Assembly (NCBI GenBank): GCA_902786565.1 | Contig: CADACW010000006.1 | Span: forward strand, 21,147 to 85,146 | Length of the DNA stretch: 64,000 bases | Direction of reading: 5' to 3' | Source of the DNA: an uncultured Prevotellaceae bacterium | GTDB taxonomy: Bacteria > Bacteroidota > Bacteroidia > Bacteroidales > Bacteroidaceae | Shown here: piece after piece, positions 41,588 through 55,023 of the stretch | Position numbering within the stretch: position 1 is the stretch's first letter | How the letters are laid out: every line of letters starts with the position of its first letter | Notes under the pieces: generated by a model | What the model saw: only the letters and a program-made list of their open reading frames with translations | Database searches by the model: none | Told to the model about the DNA's origin: nothing | Program-made: the position numbers and the translations under genes

Positions 41588-44191
41588 ATGAAAAAGAAAC
41601 TAACAATGGTGGCGGCAGCCGCCCTGCTGACAGCTGCAAGCGTGTCGGCACAACAGAAATATCCGTGGCAGAACCCCCAGTTGCCCATAGAGCAGCGTGT
41701 GGAGAACCTGCTGTCCATGCTCACCCCCGACGAGAAGGTGGGCTTGATGATGAACAAGTCGGCATCCGTCGACCGTCTCGGCATACCCTCCTACAACTGG
41801 TGGAGCGAGGCGTGCCACGGCGTGCGGCAGGGCGGCTATACCGTCTATCCGCAGCCCATCGGCATGGCTGCCGCCTTCAGCCCCGAACTGGTGCGCAAGG
41901 TCTTCTCGCAGGTCAGCGACGAAGCACGGGCCAACTGGAACCGTTCCGACCACAACATCTTCAACGTGCCACAGGGTGTCACCTACTATCCCGGCAATCC
42001 AGAACTCACCTTCTGGTGCCCTAACGTGAACATCTTCCGTGACCCCCGTTGGGGACGCGGACAGGAGACCTGCGGCGAAGACCCCTACCTGAACGCCGTC
42101 CTCGGCGTGCAGACCGTGCTGGGCATGCAGGAGCCCAAGGACGGCTACTTCAAGACCCATGCCTGCGCCAAACATTATGCCGTGCACAGCGGCCCGGAGC
42201 CTCTGCGCCACTCCATGAACGTGGAGCCGACCAATCGCGACCTCTGGGAGACCTATCTGCCGGCCTTCAAGGCACTGGTGCAGAAGGGCAACGTGCGCGA
42301 GGTGATGTGCGCTTATCAGCGCTTTGAGGGCAAGCCCTGCTGCACCAGCGACCGCCTGCTCATCGACATCCTGCGCAACAAGTGGGGCTACGACGGACTG
42401 GTGGTCACCGACTGCGACGCCATCAACAATTTTTATAATAAAGGCCAGCACGAAACCCATAAGGACCCGCTGTCGGCCAGTGTCGACGCTGTGCTCAACG
42501 GCACCGACCTGGAGTGCGGCAAGGTATTTATGAATCTGGCCGAAGGATTGAAGAAAGGGCTCATCAAGGAGAGCGACCTCGACGGCCATCTGCGCAAGAC
42601 GCTCACAGGCCGCTTTGAGTTGGGCATGTTCGATCCCGCCGACATGCTGCCGTGGGCCGGCATTGCGCCTTCGACCATCAGCAGCGAGGCCCACGACCAG
42701 CTGGCCACTCAGGCTGCCCGCGAGTCGATGGTGCTGCTGGAGAACAAGGGTGGCGTGCTGCCGCTCTCCAAAAATCTGAAGAAACTGGCAGTCATCGGCC
42801 CCAATGCCAAGGATGTGGAGATGCTCAACGGCAACTACGGCGGCACGCCCACCGAGGCCCACCAGCACTCGCTGCTCGACGGCATAAGCGCAGCCCTGGC
42901 CGATGAAGACACTGAGATATACAATCCGAAGACCTGCGAACTCGACGACGAGTACACCACCATTCCCCACCTGCTCCATTTCAACAACGGGCGGGGCGTG
43001 AAGGTGGAGTTCTGGAACAACAGGGAACTGAGCGGCGAGCCCGTCAAGACTGAGTATTGGACCGAGCCTTTCAATTTCTCTACCTTTGGCGCTTGGGGCT
43101 TTGCCGAGGGCGTCAGCAACGACAACCTCTCCGTGCGCATCACTGGGCAGTACAAGTCAACCTTCTCCGGCGAGATGAAATACACGCTCGCCACCGACAA
43201 CGGCTATGTGCTGAAGGTCAACGGCCAGGTGGTGGAAGAGGCCAAGCCCGGCGGCGGACGTCGCGGCTTCGGTTTCCGTCGTGGTGTGGAGTATAAGTCG
43301 TTCCCCGTAGAGGAGGGCAAGACCTACGATGTGGAGATTGCCTACCGTCGGGGCAACGGCAACTTCGCCATGCTGCGTGGCAACATCTGCGAGCGCCGTC
43401 TGGTCGACTTTACCGAAGTGGCCCGCCAATGCAGCGATGCCGACGCCATCATCATCATAGGTGGCATCTCCGCCCGCATGGAGGGCGAAGGCGGCGACAA
43501 GCAGACCATCGAGCTGCCCCGCGTCCAGCAGCGTCTGGTGCGCGCCATGCACGACACCGGCCGCCCCGTCATCTTCGTCAACTGCTCCGGCTCCGCCATC
43601 GCTTTCGGCAGCGTGGAGGGCCAGTACGATGCCCTCCTTCAGGCCTGGTATCCCGGACAGGGTGGTGCCCGTGCGCTGGCCGACGTGCTCTTCGGCGACT
43701 ACTGTCCCGGCGGCAAACTGCCCGTCACCTTCTACCGCTCCAACGACGACCTGCCCGACTTTATGGACTATTCGATGAAGAACCGCACCTACCGCTACTT
43801 CACCGGCCAGCCCCAGTACGCTTTCGGCTACGGTCTCAGCTACACCACCTTTAAGGTGGGCAAAGGCAAGCTGGAGAAGGAGAAAGACTTTACCCTCAAG
43901 CTCACCGTTCCCGTCACCAATACGGGCAAGCGGCTGGGCACAGAGACCGTGCAGGTCTATGTGAAGCGGCTGGATGACCCCGGCGCACCCATCAAGGCCC
44001 TGAAGGGCTTCCAGAAGGTGGTGCTGAAGGCAGGCGAGACCAAGCGCGTAGCCATCACCCTCACCCCCGAGGCCTTCGAATATTACGACGAGGCCATCGA
44101 CGAGCTTTCGCCCAAAGCAGGCCGTTACCAGATACTCTACGGCACCTCGTCACGGGATGAAGACCTGAAAGCAATAGAATATAAACTCTAA
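41588..44191 (+). CDS. GH3 beta-xylosidase/beta-glucosidase with inserted PA14 domain
   Basis: 867-aa exported enzyme (signal peptide about 1-21) like the Xyl3 enzymes of Prevotella. The N-terminal barrel has K-H-Y-A-V-H (about 195) and nucleophile Asp275 in V-V-T-D-C-D. The second alpha/beta domain carries A-R-E-S-M-V-L-L-E-N, a PA14 domain (about 460-605; G-E-M-K-Y-T-L-A-T-D-N-G-Y) is inserted within it, and a fibronectin III-like domain ends the protein. It would release xylose from the non-reducing end of oligomers made by the GH10 enzymes and from GH8 products. In-operon spacing is 31 bp upstream and 26 bp downstream. Confidence 0.93.
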   Translation: MKKKLTMVAAAALLTAASVSAQQKYPWQNPQLPIEQRVENLLSMLTPDEKVGLMMNKSASVDRLGIPSYNWWSEACHGVRQGGYTVYPQPIGMAAAFSPELVRKVFSQVSDEARANWNRSDHNIFNVPQGVTYYPGNPELTFWCPNVNIFRDPRWGRGQETCGEDPYLNAVLGVQTVLGMQEPKDGYFKTHACAKHYAVHSGPEPLRHSMNVEPTNRDLWETYLPAFKALVQKGNVREVMCAYQRFEGKPCCTSDRLLIDILRNKWGYDGLVVTDCDAINNFYNKGQHETHKDPLSASVDAVLNGTDLECGKVFMNLAEGLKKGLIKESDLDGHLRKTLTGRFELGMFDPADMLPWAGIAPSTISSEAHDQLATQAARESMVLLENKGGVLPLSKNLKKLAVIGPNAKDVEMLNGNYGGTPTEAHQHSLLDGISAALADEDTEIYNPKTCELDDEYTTIPHLLHFNNGRGVKVEFWNNRELSGEPVKTEYWTEPFNFSTFGAWGFAEGVSNDNLSVRITGQYKSTFSGEMKYTLATDNGYVLKVNGQVVEEAKPGGGRRGFGFRRGVEYKSFPVEEGKTYDVEIAYRRGNGNFAMLRGNICERRLVDFTEVARQCSDADAIIIIGGISARMEGEGGDKQTIELPRVQQRLVRAMHDTGRPVIFVNCSGSAIAFGSVEGQYDALLQAWYPGQGGARALADVLFGDYCPGGKLPVTFYRSNDDLPDFMDYSMKNRTYRYFTGQPQYAFGYGLSYTTFKVGKGKLEKEKDFTLKLTVPVTNTGKRLGTETVQVYVKRLDDPGAPIKALKGFQKVVLKAGETKRVAITLTPEAFEYYDEAIDELSPKAGRYQILYGTSSRDEDLKAIEYKL

Positions 44192-44202
44192 ATGAAGCAT
44201 AA

Positions 44203-48147
<3,945 letters not shown>

Positions 48148-48155
48148 TATCCTAA

Positions 48156-51100
48156 ATGAAAAAGAAGATTCTATTGTTTATGTGCCTGCTGGCGGCCTGT
48201 ACCGCCAGCGCACAGCTGTCACAGAACCCTAACAAATTCTTGGGCAACATCACCACCAGCTACAACGTGGACTTCGGCAACGAGAAGTTCTACACCCTGT
48301 GGAACCAGATCACGCCGGAGAACGAATCGAAATGGGATGCCGTGGAAGGCTCGGCCCGTGGCACCTTCAACTTTGGCAATGCCGACAAGGCGGCCAACTA
48401 TGCCAAGCAGCACGGGTTCCCCTTCAAGTATCACACACTCATCTGGGGAGCCCAGTACCCCAGTTGGATGAACAACCTGTCGACGGCGGAGCAATACAAG
48501 GCCATAGTTGAATATTTCGACGCCGTGAAGAAACACTACCCCAATCTTGAGATCATCGACGTGGTCAACGAGGCCGTGGACGGCCACCAGCCTGCCCCCT
48601 ACAAGGCTGCCCTTGGCGGCAACGGCCGCACAGGCTACGACTGGATAGCCAAGGCATTCCAGCTGGCCCACGAGCGCTGGCCCAACGCCATCCTGGTCTA
48701 CAACGACTATAACACCTTCCAGTGGCAGCGCACGCAGTTCATCAATCTGGTGCGCACCCTGCGCGATGCCGGTGCACCCATCGATGCCTACGGATGCCAG
48801 AGCCACGACATCACCGACATCAGCCTGAACGACTTCAAGAATGCAATGGCCGAGATTCAGAATGCGGTGAAGATACCGATGTACAGCACCGAGTTTGACA
48901 TTGGCACCGAAGACGACCAGAAGCAGCTCACGCAGTACAAGAACCTGCTGCCCGTGATGTGGGAGGCCGACTACTGCGCCGGCATCACCCTCTGGGGCTA
49001 TATCTACGGCCGCACATGGACCACCAACGGCAACAGCGGACTCATCAGGGACGGCAATGACCGCCCTGCCATGACCTGGCTGCGCGACTATATGAAGAGT
49101 GACAAGGCCAAGCAGGCCAAGAGTCCCTTCCCCGGATTCAAGAAGGAGGCATCGGTCTACGTGAAGCCCGCCTCGATGAAGGTGGCCAAGGGCGACAAGC
49201 TGCCCGTATGGGTCGACGCCACCCTGGCCACGAAGACCATCGCAAAGGTGGAGCTGTACAACGGCACCGCACTGGTGGATAGCAAGACCGAGGCACCTTT
49301 CGTTTTCGAGGTGACTTCCACCTCGACGGGCACTAAGACCCTGAAGGCCGTGGTGACGGCCACCGACGGCTCCACCTGGGAGCGGCTGTCCAGAATCCAG
49401 GTGCTCAGTTCGTCTGCCGCCCGCACACCTTACAACGGCGTGGTGCCCGAATTGCCCGGCGTGGTCGAGGCCATGAACTATGACAACGGAGCCTCTGGCG
49501 TGGCCTACAACAATGCTGCACGCACCGGGCTGACCAAGACCGGTGGCTGGATGGAGTACACCGTCGACGTGAAGGAAGCCGGTCTCTACTCGGTGGATGT
49601 CGAGGTGGCTTCAGCACAGAACACCGGCCTGTTCCATCTTGTCGACAACCACTTCGGCGACATGATTTTCTTGAGCGATTTCGTGTCGGTGCCCAGCACG
49701 GGCGGCAATACTGCCTACAGCACCATCCACCTCAGACTCAACACACCCCTTGAGGCAGGCCGGCGCACCCTGTGCCTCTGCATAGACAATGGCGGCTTCA
49801 GCATCGGCAAGATGACCTTTACCCGCCTGGAGACCAACAACGCCATCAGGACCTCGGTGCGCGTCAGCCCGTCGACCGTCAATGTGGGCGAGACGGCCAC
49901 CATCACCGCCTCTGCCGTGGTCAGCTCGACCACCGTTGAAAACGTCAGGGTGTTTGCCAACGACATGCTGATAGCCACACTCACCGAAAAGCCTTACACC
50001 ACCGAGTTCACACCCACGGTGAAGGGCACCTACAACATCACGACCATTGCCACCGATGTGGAGGGACGCGAGTCGAAGATAGCCAAGGCCACGCTGAAGG
50101 TCAATGGCGTCCGCATGCCGTTTGCCCAGATGAGCCTGCCCGGCACCATCCAGTTTGAGAATTTCGACAGGGGAGGCGAGGGCCTCTCGTTCCACGACTC
50201 CGACGCTGAAGACCAGGGCGGTGCCAACTACCGCACCGACAACGAGGGCGTCGACATCGTCACCGGCAATGGCGGCTATGCCATTGGCTATACCGCTGCC
50301 GACGAGTGGATGGACTACACCGTCAACGTGACCAAGGCTGGAACGTACAACTGCGAGGCCACCGTGTCGTCGGGCACCACCGGCGCATCGTTCACCGTCA
50401 GCCTGCGCGACAACGGGCAGAACAAGCAGCTCTGCCGGATAGACATTCCGCAGACGGCCAGCAGCAGCTGGGACACCTACGCCACGGTGAAGACCAAGCT
50501 GTCGCAGACGCTGCCCGAAGGCCAGCACGTGCTGCGAGTCACCATCACCGGTGCCAACGGCAACCTGGACAAGATGGCACTCACCCTTGCCGCCGACGAG
50601 CCGGAAGAGCCGTCGACTGCCGATCCTAATTTCTACGTCTACCTCTGCTTCGGCCAGTCGAACATGGAGGGCAATGCCACGCCGGAGACCATCGACCAGA
50701 CCGTGGACGAGCGTTTCCAGACACTGGCCTGCGTCAACTTCACCAACCCCAAGCGCACCATGGGCCAGTGGTACACCGCCACGCCGCCCATTGTGCGTCA
50801 GGGCACCGGCCTGGGCATGGCCGACTACTTTGGCCGCACCATGGTGGAGCACCTGCCTGACAACGTGAAGGTGGGCGTGGTCGACGTGGCCATCGGCGGA
50901 ACGAAGATTGAAGGCTTCATGCAGGAAGAGGTGAGCAAGTATATCGCCTCGATGGACCCCAACAGCGAGGGCTGGCTCATCAATTATTTCAAGGCATACG
51001 ACAACGACCCCTACCAGCGGCTGGTCGACATGGCCAGGACGGCCCAGAAGTCGGGCGTCATCAAGGGCATCCTGCTGCATCAGGGCGAGAGCAACAATGG

Positions 51101-52064
51101 CCAGTCCGACTGGCCCCAGAAGGTGAAGAAAATCTATGACCGCCTGATTGCCGACCTGGGGCTCGATGCCACCGAAGTGCCCCTGTTCGTGGGCGAGACG
51201 GTGAGCCAGGCCGAGGGCGGCGCTTGTTGGCATCACAACGCGGTGATAGCCAATGTGCCCAAGGTCATCCCCAACTCCTACGTCATATCTTCGGCTGGCT
51301 GTCCGCAGAGGGGCGACGGCCTGCACTTCACCGCACAGGGCTATCGCACCATGGGCAGCCGCTATGCCCAGCAGGCCCTGAAGCTGATGGGCATCGACAT
51401 CGTGGTCGACGAGCCGGAGCAGCCCACTGCCGGCAAGGACATCGTGCGCCGCTTCACCAGTCTGGGCCAGATAGGCACCACGCCCTTCGCCATTGTCGAC
51501 GAAGATGAGAACAAGGCCTTCTATGGCATCAACGACCAGAACCTGGGCTTCGACGTCCTGGCCAAGGCATTCGACGATGCCAACACCGGCTATCTCTTCC
51601 GGCTGGAGAAGAGCACCGCCGGCAATGGCTATTTGCTCCACCTCATCACACCCCAGGGCGGGGAATACAGCATCTGGGGCTCGCCTGGCTATCTCAACTC
51701 TCAGCCCACCGACGGCTGGTGCAGCTTCATCCTCGGACTGAACAACCAGAACGGACAGGACATCAAGGACGGTGCCGTGTGGGACATCCAGTATGTCACC
51801 GACCGTGGCTTCTCGCTGAAGAACGTCGGCACCGGCCTGTATCTGCACGATGCCACACCGGCTAAGTACGACGACCCCGTCTACTTCAACTTCTGCCTTC
51901 TTGGCGATGCCAGTACGGAAGGCGTCTTGGAGGTGAACCGCAGCCAGCGGCAGGCCGATGCCGTCTACAATCTGCAAGGCGTGAAAGTGGGCCGGCAGGG
52001 TGAGTGGCAGAGCCTGCCCCGTGGCATGTACATCATCAACGGAAAAATAATGCTTAAGAAATAA
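48156..52064 (+). CDS. Bifunctional GH10 xylanase / CE6-like acetylxylan esterase with CBM6-like modules
   Basis: 1302-aa exported multi-domain enzyme. Signal peptide about 1-20. GH10 domain about 22-310, with acid/base Glu139 (V-V-N-E-A-V-D) and nucleophile Glu246 (S-T-E-F-D-I-G). Ig-like and two CBM6-like modules (about 430-545 and 660-805; the second with F-E-N-F-D-R-G-G and A-D-E-W-M-D-Y-T-V) follow. Then comes an SGNH/SASA esterase (about 825-1080): Ser835 in C-F-G-Q-S-N-M-E-G, Asp1054 and His1057 in G-D-G-L-H-F. A beta-rich domain and Y-N-L-Q-G-V-K tail end the protein. Endo-xylanase and deacetylase in one chain suit acetylated xylan. The GH10 is N-terminal and compact. Confidence 0.92.
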   Translation: MKKKILLFMCLLAACTASAQLSQNPNKFLGNITTSYNVDFGNEKFYTLWNQITPENESKWDAVEGSARGTFNFGNADKAANYAKQHGFPFKYHTLIWGAQYPSWMNNLSTAEQYKAIVEYFDAVKKHYPNLEIIDVVNEAVDGHQPAPYKAALGGNGRTGYDWIAKAFQLAHERWPNAILVYNDYNTFQWQRTQFINLVRTLRDAGAPIDAYGCQSHDITDISLNDFKNAMAEIQNAVKIPMYSTEFDIGTEDDQKQLTQYKNLLPVMWEADYCAGITLWGYIYGRTWTTNGNSGLIRDGNDRPAMTWLRDYMKSDKAKQAKSPFPGFKKEASVYVKPASMKVAKGDKLPVWVDATLATKTIAKVELYNGTALVDSKTEAPFVFEVTSTSTGTKTLKAVVTATDGSTWERLSRIQVLSSSAARTPYNGVVPELPGVVEAMNYDNGASGVAYNNAARTGLTKTGGWMEYTVDVKEAGLYSVDVEVASAQNTGLFHLVDNHFGDMIFLSDFVSVPSTGGNTAYSTIHLRLNTPLEAGRRTLCLCIDNGGFSIGKMTFTRLETNNAIRTSVRVSPSTVNVGETATITASAVVSSTTVENVRVFANDMLIATLTEKPYTTEFTPTVKGTYNITTIATDVEGRESKIAKATLKVNGVRMPFAQMSLPGTIQFENFDRGGEGLSFHDSDAEDQGGANYRTDNEGVDIVTGNGGYAIGYTAADEWMDYTVNVTKAGTYNCEATVSSGTTGASFTVSLRDNGQNKQLCRIDIPQTASSSWDTYATVKTKLSQTLPEGQHVLRVTITGANGNLDKMALTLAADEPEEPSTADPNFYVYLCFGQSNMEGNATPETIDQTVDERFQTLACVNFTNPKRTMGQWYTATPPIVRQGTGLGMADYFGRTMVEHLPDNVKVGVVDVAIGGTKIEGFMQEEVSKYIASMDPNSEGWLINYFKAYDNDPYQRLVDMARTAQKSGVIKGILLHQGESNNGQSDWPQKVKKIYDRLIADLGLDATEVPLFVGETVSQAEGGACWHHNAVIANVPKVIPNSYVISSAGCPQRGDGLHFTAQGYRTMGSRYAQQALKLMGIDIVVDEPEQPTAGKDIVRRFTSLGQIGTTPFAIVDEDENKAFYGINDQNLGFDVLAKAFDDANTGYLFRLEKSTAGNGYLLHLITPQGGEYSIWGSPGYLNSQPTDGWCSFILGLNNQNGQDIKDGAVWDIQYVTDRGFSLKNVGTGLYLHDATPAKYDDPVYFNFCLLGDASTEGVLEVNRSQRQADAVYNLQGVKVGRQGEWQSLPRGMYIINGKIMLKK

Positions 52065-54620
52065 ATGAAAAGACACATCATCGCAACTGCAATGGCGGCC
52101 GGCATCATGCTGGCCGCCAATGCCGCTGACCGCACCATCGACATCAGCGGCAACAACACATCGTCAGACTATGTGACCTATAACACAGCTTTCTCTATAG
52201 CACCCAACAACTCGGTCACCGTGAAGATGGCCCGCTACTGCTACTTCTCGTCGACCATCGTCGGCACCGGCCTGCTCAATCTCTATGCCGGAGGCGAGCG
52301 CTGCTATCTGGGCACGGAGAAGGGTAAGGCATGGCCCACGTGGACGGGATTCAAGGGCGACATCCACATCTACCCGTTCAGCGAGAACTCTTCTGCCGCG
52401 GGCTTCTATGGCGTGGTGCTGGCCCATGGCGGCAAGAGCTCTACGGCCGAGAACGCACTGGACGACGCCAAGGCCGGGAAGGTGAACCCCTCGATGGCCA
52501 ACAACCGCGTCACCCTGCACCAGGGGGCCACCATCTGCTGCGAGGCCAACACCTCCGGCGCTGGCTTCCGCATCGGCGAACTGAACACCGAGGCCGGCTC
52601 GACCCTGCAGGGCTATATGAAGAAGTCGCGGGCGGCCTACTACCTGCTGGGCGGGCTGAACACCGACTTCACCCTGGCCGGCACCATCATGCCCTCCAGC
52701 TACGACGATGCCACACCGATGGGCATTGTCAAGGAGGGCAAGGGCATCATGACCATCACCGGCAACCAGAACTACCTGAGCGGGGCACTGCGCATACTTG
52801 AAGGGCGGGTGCAGGTGTGCAACGACGGGGCCGAGGCCGGGCAGAAGAAACTGCGGGGCGCCCTCGGCGCACGGCCCAATGTGGCCGATGCCATCGCCTA
52901 CGTCTTTGAGCAGGGCGTGCTCGGCGGAACGGGCACCATTGGCGGCACCGTCGACAACTACGGCACCATCGAGCCCGGCTCCTTTGAGCGCAGTGGCGAC
53001 GAAGTGGGTATCTCGACCGGCACGCTGACCCTACGCAACTACGTCACGCCGTCCAGGCAGCCCAACCTCTGCGTGCGCCCTGCCTCCCGACTCCGTTTCA
53101 AGGTGATGTCGGAAAGAGATTTCGACCGCTTGGATGTTGGCGGGAGTGTGAATTACAACAGCATCGCACAGGATTTCACGGTGAGCGACCAGATGCCCGT
53201 CGTTGAAATTGTGACCGTCGGCGAACTTGCCGGCATGAAGGTGGGCGACGAGCTGGAACTGCTCACCGCCACTGCAAAAACCGGCGACTGGCATTTTGAG
53301 TTGAAGCAGCCAGCCAAGTTCACTTGGGAGCTTGTGGAGGACACCGATGGCCAAGCCTACACCCTCAAGGCACGCATCGTCTCCCTCAAAAACGCCGACG
53401 ACTCCGCCGACCCCGATGACCCCGACAGCCCGGAGGTCTCTGTCATGGGGCCCTACTACGACGACGGCATCGACGACAAGGCCGATACCCACCCCCTGCG
53501 CTACTATGCCGAGGCCTGCGGCAAGGGCATCGGCGTGGCCCTCTGCACCTACAAGGGCTATCAGAGCGACCGCGACGAGGCTGGGCGGCAGTTCAACCTG
53601 ATGGTGGCCGAAAACGAGATGAAGATGGATGCCCTGCAGCCAGAGCGCGGACAGTACACCTTCGGCAGTGCTGACAATCTGGTCAGCTTTGCCCAGCGCA
53701 ACAAGATGGCCGTGCGGGGCCACTGCCTGGTGTGGCACCAGCAACAGCCGGCATGGCTCAGCAGCGACGGCAAGAAGAACGACAAGAACTGGAGCCGACA
53801 GGAGGCACTGGCCATTATGAAAGACCACATCGACCACGTGATGCAGCACTTCAAGGGCAAGGTTGCCGAGTGGGACGTGGTGAACGAGTGTCTTGACGAC
53901 GACCAGAGCATCATCCGCTCCAACCCCGACGGCTACACCCTGCGCCAGACCGTTTGGCAGCGGGCCATAGGCGACGACTACATCGACTCGGCATTTGTCT
54001 ATGCACACCGCGCAGACCCCTCGGTGGCGCTCTATCTGAACGACTACGACGTGGAGCAGCAGGGCAAGGCCAAGGCCGTGGCTTTCCGCAATCTGGCCAA
54101 ACGCCTGAAGAGCCGCGGCATACCCGTAGATGGGGTGGGGCTGCAGTGCCACTTCTCCGTGGACCAGGTCGACTCGACCAAGCTTGCCGCCACCGTGCAG
54201 CATTTCGGCGAAGACGGGCTGAAGTGCGTCATCACCGAACTGGACATGGGCATACCCTCTACAGCATCGGCCAACCTTGAAGAGCAGGCCCGCCTCTATC
54301 GCGTGGTCACCGACATCATGCTGGCCAACGACAATTGCCCCTATATGGTCATCTGGGGCGTCAAGGACAACGACAGCTGGCGCAGCGCCTCCAGCCCCCT
54401 GCTCTACGATTCGGGCATGGGCCGCAAGCCCGCCTGGCTGGCTGTCCGCTCCGCCCTGCGCCACCATAGCCTGGACGTAGTCACCGGTGTCGGTGCCGCC
54501 ACCCCTGTACAAGGTTCCGCCAATGTCTGCTATGACCTGCAAGGTAGGCGCATCAATGGCCACCCCGCAAAGGCTGGCATATATATCATAAATGGTAAAA
54601 AAACAGTACATCTGAAATAA
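52065..54620 (+). CDS. GH10 xylanase with N-terminal autotransporter-like beta-solenoid
   Basis: 851-aa exported protein; its ATG follows the previous stop with no gap. Signal peptide about 1-20. Residues about 25-440 look like an autotransporter-associated or pectate-lyase-like beta-solenoid (T-I-T-G-N-Q-N-Y-L-S-G-A-L-R-I-L-E-G-R-V; G-G-T-G-T-I-G-G-T-V-D-N-Y-G-T-I). The GH10 domain (about 465-810) has acid/base Glu608 (V-V-N-E-C-L-D) and nucleophile Glu725 (I-T-E-L-D-M-G), with W-H-Q-Q-Q-P-A-W. A short Y-D-L-Q-G-R-R tail ends the chain. It is the last gene of the operon. The solenoid may hold the xylanase at the surface or bind substrate; that role is inference. Confidence 0.9.
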   Translation: MKRHIIATAMAAGIMLAANAADRTIDISGNNTSSDYVTYNTAFSIAPNNSVTVKMARYCYFSSTIVGTGLLNLYAGGERCYLGTEKGKAWPTWTGFKGDIHIYPFSENSSAAGFYGVVLAHGGKSSTAENALDDAKAGKVNPSMANNRVTLHQGATICCEANTSGAGFRIGELNTEAGSTLQGYMKKSRAAYYLLGGLNTDFTLAGTIMPSSYDDATPMGIVKEGKGIMTITGNQNYLSGALRILEGRVQVCNDGAEAGQKKLRGALGARPNVADAIAYVFEQGVLGGTGTIGGTVDNYGTIEPGSFERSGDEVGISTGTLTLRNYVTPSRQPNLCVRPASRLRFKVMSERDFDRLDVGGSVNYNSIAQDFTVSDQMPVVEIVTVGELAGMKVGDELELLTATAKTGDWHFELKQPAKFTWELVEDTDGQAYTLKARIVSLKNADDSADPDDPDSPEVSVMGPYYDDGIDDKADTHPLRYYAEACGKGIGVALCTYKGYQSDRDEAGRQFNLMVAENEMKMDALQPERGQYTFGSADNLVSFAQRNKMAVRGHCLVWHQQQPAWLSSDGKKNDKNWSRQEALAIMKDHIDHVMQHFKGKVAEWDVVNECLDDDQSIIRSNPDGYTLRQTVWQRAIGDDYIDSAFVYAHRADPSVALYLNDYDVEQQGKAKAVAFRNLAKRLKSRGIPVDGVGLQCHFSVDQVDSTKLAATVQHFGEDGLKCVITELDMGIPSTASANLEEQARLYRVVTDIMLANDNCPYMVIWGVKDNDSWRSASSPLLYDSGMGRKPAWLAVRSALRHHSLDVVTGVGAATPVQGSANVCYDLQGRRINGHPAKAGIYIINGKKTVHLK

Positions 54621-54640
54621 CCCCCCGTAAGGGGCCTCAG

Positions 54641-54706
54641 AGATAAGTGCCTTTTATCTCGGAGATAAGTGCCTTTTATCTCCCAGATAAGTGGCACTTA
54701 TCTTTT
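54641..54706. repeat. Triplet of 22-bp palindromic units (site 2)
   Basis: Three 22-bp units begin at 54641, 54663 and 54685, the same family as at 33045-33110 (AGATAAGTGCC... TTATCT). A CCCCCC-GTAA-GGGG hairpin lies just before. Position right after the last xylanase gene fits termination. Confidence 0.9.
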
Positions 54707-54819
54707 TGATAGGAATAACGGGTCTTAGAATTTAGAGTTAAGAATTTTGACTTAAGATGTATTCTCGCTTCGCTGCGATTAGGATGTAGAAATTAAGAAT
54801 TATGCTGCGCCGAGCATTT

Positions 54820-54938
54820 CTTAATTCTTAATTCTTACTCGCCGCGGGCGATAACTCTAAATTCTAAATTCTAAATTCTTAATTCTTACTCGCCGCAGGC
54901 GATAACTCTAAATTCTAAATTCTAAACTCTTAATTCTG
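54820..54938. repeat. 51-bp direct repeat, two copies, within AT-rich intergenic DNA
   Basis: ACTCGCCGC at 54837 and 54888 marks two near-identical 51-bp units built of ACTCGCCGC(G/A)GGCGATAA and runs of TCTAAAT/TTAATTC. The whole 54.72-54.95 kb stretch is made of degenerate TTAGAATT/AATTCTTAA repeats and contains no gene. Function unknown. Confidence 0.8.
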
Positions 54939-54966
54939 AAAATTGCGTTAAAGTTCCGAAAATCCT

Positions 54967-54997
54967 TTTGCCAGCTCTCCTTTTCTTTGTATTTTTG
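54967..54997 (+). promoter_or_regulatory. Promoter of upp
   Basis: TTTG (54967-54970) and TATTTTTG (54990-54997), 19 bp apart, 26 bp before the ATG at 55024. Confidence 0.6.
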
Positions 54998-55023
54998 CAG
55001 CCAGAATCATTAAGCAGAGAACT

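Noticed and set aside
49611-52076. 820-codon minus-strand open frame over the GH10-esterase gene
   Set aside because: Shadow of a GC-rich gene; the plus-strand frame has catalytic motifs throughout.
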